This document shows positions 14,104 to 15,499 of a stretch of 15,499 bases of DNA, in pieces. Made by a program: the position numbers and the translations under genes. The notes beneath the pieces are model-generated. The model did not search any database. It worked only from the letters and a program-made list of their open reading frames with translations, and had not been told where the DNA came from. The first letter of the stretch is position 1, and each line of letters begins with the position of its first letter. Origin of the DNA: Massilia sp. (GTDB lineage: Bacteria > Pseudomonadota > Gammaproteobacteria > Burkholderiales > Burkholderiaceae_D); NCBI GenBank assembly GCA_028291845.1, contig JAQGNM010000208.1:1-15499 (forward strand). The letters run 5' to 3'.

Positions 14104-14141
14104 GTAAATCGTTTGTAAATGAGTTGTAAAAGAACTGTAAA
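14104..14141 (+). repeat. Four GTAAA motifs in exact 11-bp phase after glnA
   Basis: GTAAA occurs at 14104, 14115, 14126 and 14137, each 11 bp from the last. The inner copies extend to TTGTAAA(T/A). Direct repeats at 11 bp are the layout bound by OmpR/PhoB-type response regulators, but the half-site is not a standard PhoB box. The function is not known. Confidence 0.6.
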
Positions 14142-14179
14142 AAGCGCGGGGAAAGCGACAGCTTTCACCGCGCTTTTTT
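14139..14179 (+). terminator. Rho-independent terminator of glnA
   Basis: Stem GCGCGG (14144-14149)/CCGCGC (14168-14173), a G/A mismatch, then GAAAGC/GCTTTC, closed by loop GACA. An A-run precedes the stem and six T follow it (14174-14179). It lies about 105 bases after the glnA stop and before the DUF4124 gene, so it separates glnA from ntrB. Confidence 0.92.
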
Positions 14180-14212
14180 GCATTTCGGGTATATTCGGGC
14201 TGACTCCATTTC

Positions 14213-14752
14213 ATGCGCGCACCACGTGCTTTACCATCGATGACGTTTATGACAAGCCTGCATACCATTGCCGCCAGCGTGGCCTTGTTGCTCGCCGGCG
14301 CGGCCCATGCCGACACCATCATCTACAAATGCGTGGACGCCGACGGCCGCATCGAATTCACCGATTCCGCCCGCCGCAATTGCAAGGCGCTCGATCTTCC
14401 CAGCACGATTCCGGCGCCGGCCAAAGCCAAAAGCGCGCCGGTCGCCGGCGCCGCGCGCGCGGCCGGTCCTGCCGCCGCTGCCACCGCCCCCGCTGATTTC
14501 CCGAAGATCAGCAGCTACCAGCAAAAAAACCGCGACGACGAACGCCGCGACATCCTCAACGAAGAACTGCGCAGCGAGGAGAAAAAGCTGGCCGAGATGC
14601 GCCGCGAATTCAACGGCGGCGAGCCCGAACGCCAGGGCAACGAGCGCAACTACGCCAAGTACCAGGAGCGGGTGATCCTCATGAGGGACAGCATCGCCCG
14701 CGCCGAAAAGAACGTCGACGCCTTGAAACGTGAAATCGCCAACATCAGATAA
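14213..14752 (+). CDS. DUF4124-domain periplasmic protein with coiled coil
   Basis: 179 residues. A signal peptide (basic MRAPRAL, hydrophobic TIAASVALLLAGAAHA) is followed directly by DTIIYKCVDADGRIEFTDSARRNC (residues 34-57), the small DUF4124 domain with two Cys (40 and 57) that could pair. An Ala/Pro linker (66-98) then leads to a charged coiled coil (105-179, with SEEKKLAEMRREF and SIARAEKNVDALKREI). The role is not known; DUF4124 proteins are envelope proteins. The start at 14213 is kept because later in-frame ATGs at 14240 and 14249 would drop the basic residues of the signal peptide; no clear ribosome site decides. It sits between glnA and ntrB, 12 bases before ntrB, so it is probably co-transcribed with the kinase. 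Confidence 0.82.
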   Translation: MRAPRALPSMTFMTSLHTIAASVALLLAGAAHADTIIYKCVDADGRIEFTDSARRNCKALDLPSTIPAPAKAKSAPVAGAARAAGPAAAATAPADFPKISSYQQKNRDDERRDILNEELRSEEKKLAEMRREFNGGEPERQGNERNYAKYQERVILMRDSIARAEKNVDALKREIANIR

Positions 14753-14764
14753 AGCCCCCATACA

Positions 14765-15499
14765 ATGCCTCTCACTCCCGCCGCGCTGACGGCCACCGCG
14801 GCGCGCCTGGCCGGCCTGGAACTGCTGGCCTCGGCCGTCCTGCTGGTCGATGCAGACTACAATATCCGCTATGCCAACCCGGCCGCCGAACACCTGCTCG
14901 ACAATTCGGCGCGGGTGCTGGTGCGCAGCAATCTGTGCCAGCTGTTCATGAATGCCGAGGAATTGCAAAAGTTGTGCAGCCAGGCGCTGGCGCACCAGTA
15001 CACCGACCTGCGCCAGGACCTGACGCTGGAGCGGGCCGCGCGCGATCCCTTGCAAGTGCATTCGATCGTCAGCGCGATCGGCAACGACGAGGTGATCGTC
15101 GAACTGCGCGAAATTGTCCAGCAACTCAAGCTGGACCGCGAGGAGCGCATTCTCGACCAGAGCCAGGTCAACAAGGAGCTGATCCGCAACCTGGCCCACG
15201 AAATCAAGAACCCGCTCGGCGGCATTCGGGGCGCGGCCCAGTTGCTGCAGATGGAAGTCGAGTCGCGTGACCTGATCGAGTACACCCAGGTCATCATTCA
15301 TGAAGCCGATCGTCTGCAAACGCTGGTCGACCGGTTGCTGTCGCAGCATCGCCGGCCGCATGTGGTGGGCGACGTCAACATCCATGAAGTGTGCGAGCGG
15401 GTTCGCTCGGTGATCCTTGCGGAGTTTCCGCGTGACCTGCACATCGAGCGTGATTTCGACGTCTCCATTCCCGAGTTTCGTGGCGATCGCGAACAGCTG
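14765..15499 (+). CDS. glnL: Nitrogen regulation sensor kinase NtrB, C-terminus cut by window end
   Basis: The reading frame is open from the ATG at 14765 to the last base (245 residues); the ATP-binding half lies beyond the window. An N-terminal PAS domain (about 15-118) includes SAVLLVDADYNIRYANPAAEHLL, and it is followed by the dimerisation/phosphoacceptor region with NLAHEIKNPLGGIRGAAQLL, where His145 is the phosphorylation site. Sequence up to GDREQL at the edge is the lead-in to the N-box. There is no signal peptide or membrane helix, as expected for cytosolic NtrB. With PII it would phosphorylate or dephosphorylate NtrC, which in turn activates the glnA promoter in this window. The ribosome site is poor (the leader reads AAAGCCCCCATACA). 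ntrC is expected next, outside the window. Confidence 0.95.
   Translation, partial: MPLTPAALTATAARLAGLELLASAVLLVDADYNIRYANPAAEHLLDNSARVLVRSNLCQLFMNAEELQKLCSQALAHQYTDLRQDLTLERAARDPLQVHSIVSAIGNDEVIVELREIVQQLKLDREERILDQSQVNKELIRNLAHEIKNPLGGIRGAAQLLQMEVESRDLIEYTQVIIHEADRLQTLVDRLLSQHRRPHVVGDVNIHEVCERVRSVILAEFPRDLHIERDFDVSIPEFRGDREQL

Noticed and set aside
14190..14195. TATATT as a -10 for the DUF4124-ntrB genes
   Set aside because: No -35 match at 16-18 bp upstream (that position is within the terminator stem) and no extended -10 TG; too weak to list as a promoter.
14231..15442. A 403-residue minus-strand open frame across the DUF4124 and ntrB genes
   Set aside because: It spans two clear plus-strand genes and their junction; the product is His/Gln/Arg-rich without recognisable motifs.
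1..15499. CRISPR arrays, insertion sequences, prophage genes or rRNA
   Set aside because: No regularly spaced repeats of CRISPR size, no transposase or integrase motifs, no terminal inverted repeats with target duplications, and no rRNA-like sequence were seen.

Overview
The window is GC-rich bacterial DNA with dense, mostly high-GC codon use. It looks like a betaproteobacterium of the Oxalobacteraceae type (Massilia, Duganella or Janthinobacterium-like). Support comes from a PHA-granule-associated small protein, a small soluble FKBP next to an acyl-CoA-binding protein, a DUF4124 protein, and glnA followed by ntrB under an NtrC/sigma-54 control region. The family assignment is inferred from gene content, not from a database search.

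Layout. (1) Positions 1-1329, minus strand: the N-terminal 443 residues of a thermolysin-like zinc metallopeptidase, cut by the window edge. (2) 1460-2416: a PHA-system protein on plus, convergent with a two-gene minus-strand operon of FKBP prolyl isomerase and acyl-CoA-binding protein; a hairpin terminator lies between them. (3) 2615-6238, plus: four genes whose stop and start codons overlap. They encode a secreted YVTN/YncE-like beta-propeller, a secreted NodB-type polysaccharide deacetylase, a membrane sterol-desaturase-type di-iron oxygenase and an EI24-family membrane protein. This looks like one translationally coupled envelope or lipid module of unknown function. (4) 6239-6555: a gene-free stretch. 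(5) 6556-10395: a very large divergent class A penicillin-binding protein (GT51 plus transpeptidase) with a proline-rich N-terminus and a lysine/alanine-rich tail. (6) 10500-11852: a TAXI-type solute-binding protein anchored by a membrane helix at each end of its binding domain, with no TRAP permease beside it. (7) 11861-12319, minus: a rhodanese-domain protein. (8) 12320-15499: the nitrogen-control block, made of an NtrC site array, a sigma-54 promoter, glnA, a strong terminator, a DUF4124 coiled-coil periplasmic protein, and the first 245 residues of the NtrB (GlnL) sensor kinase, cut by the window end.

The clearest functional story is the nitrogen circuit. NtrB would phosphorylate NtrC (not in the window), which would bind the two consensus sites and one weaker overlapping site about 105-150 bp upstream of the sigma-54 promoter and activate glnA. 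Read-through of the glnA terminator, or a separate promoter, would supply the DUF4124-ntrB part. The least explained parts are the four-gene overlapping operon, the expanded penicillin-binding protein, the double-anchored TAXI protein, and an 11-bp-phased repeat just after glnA.
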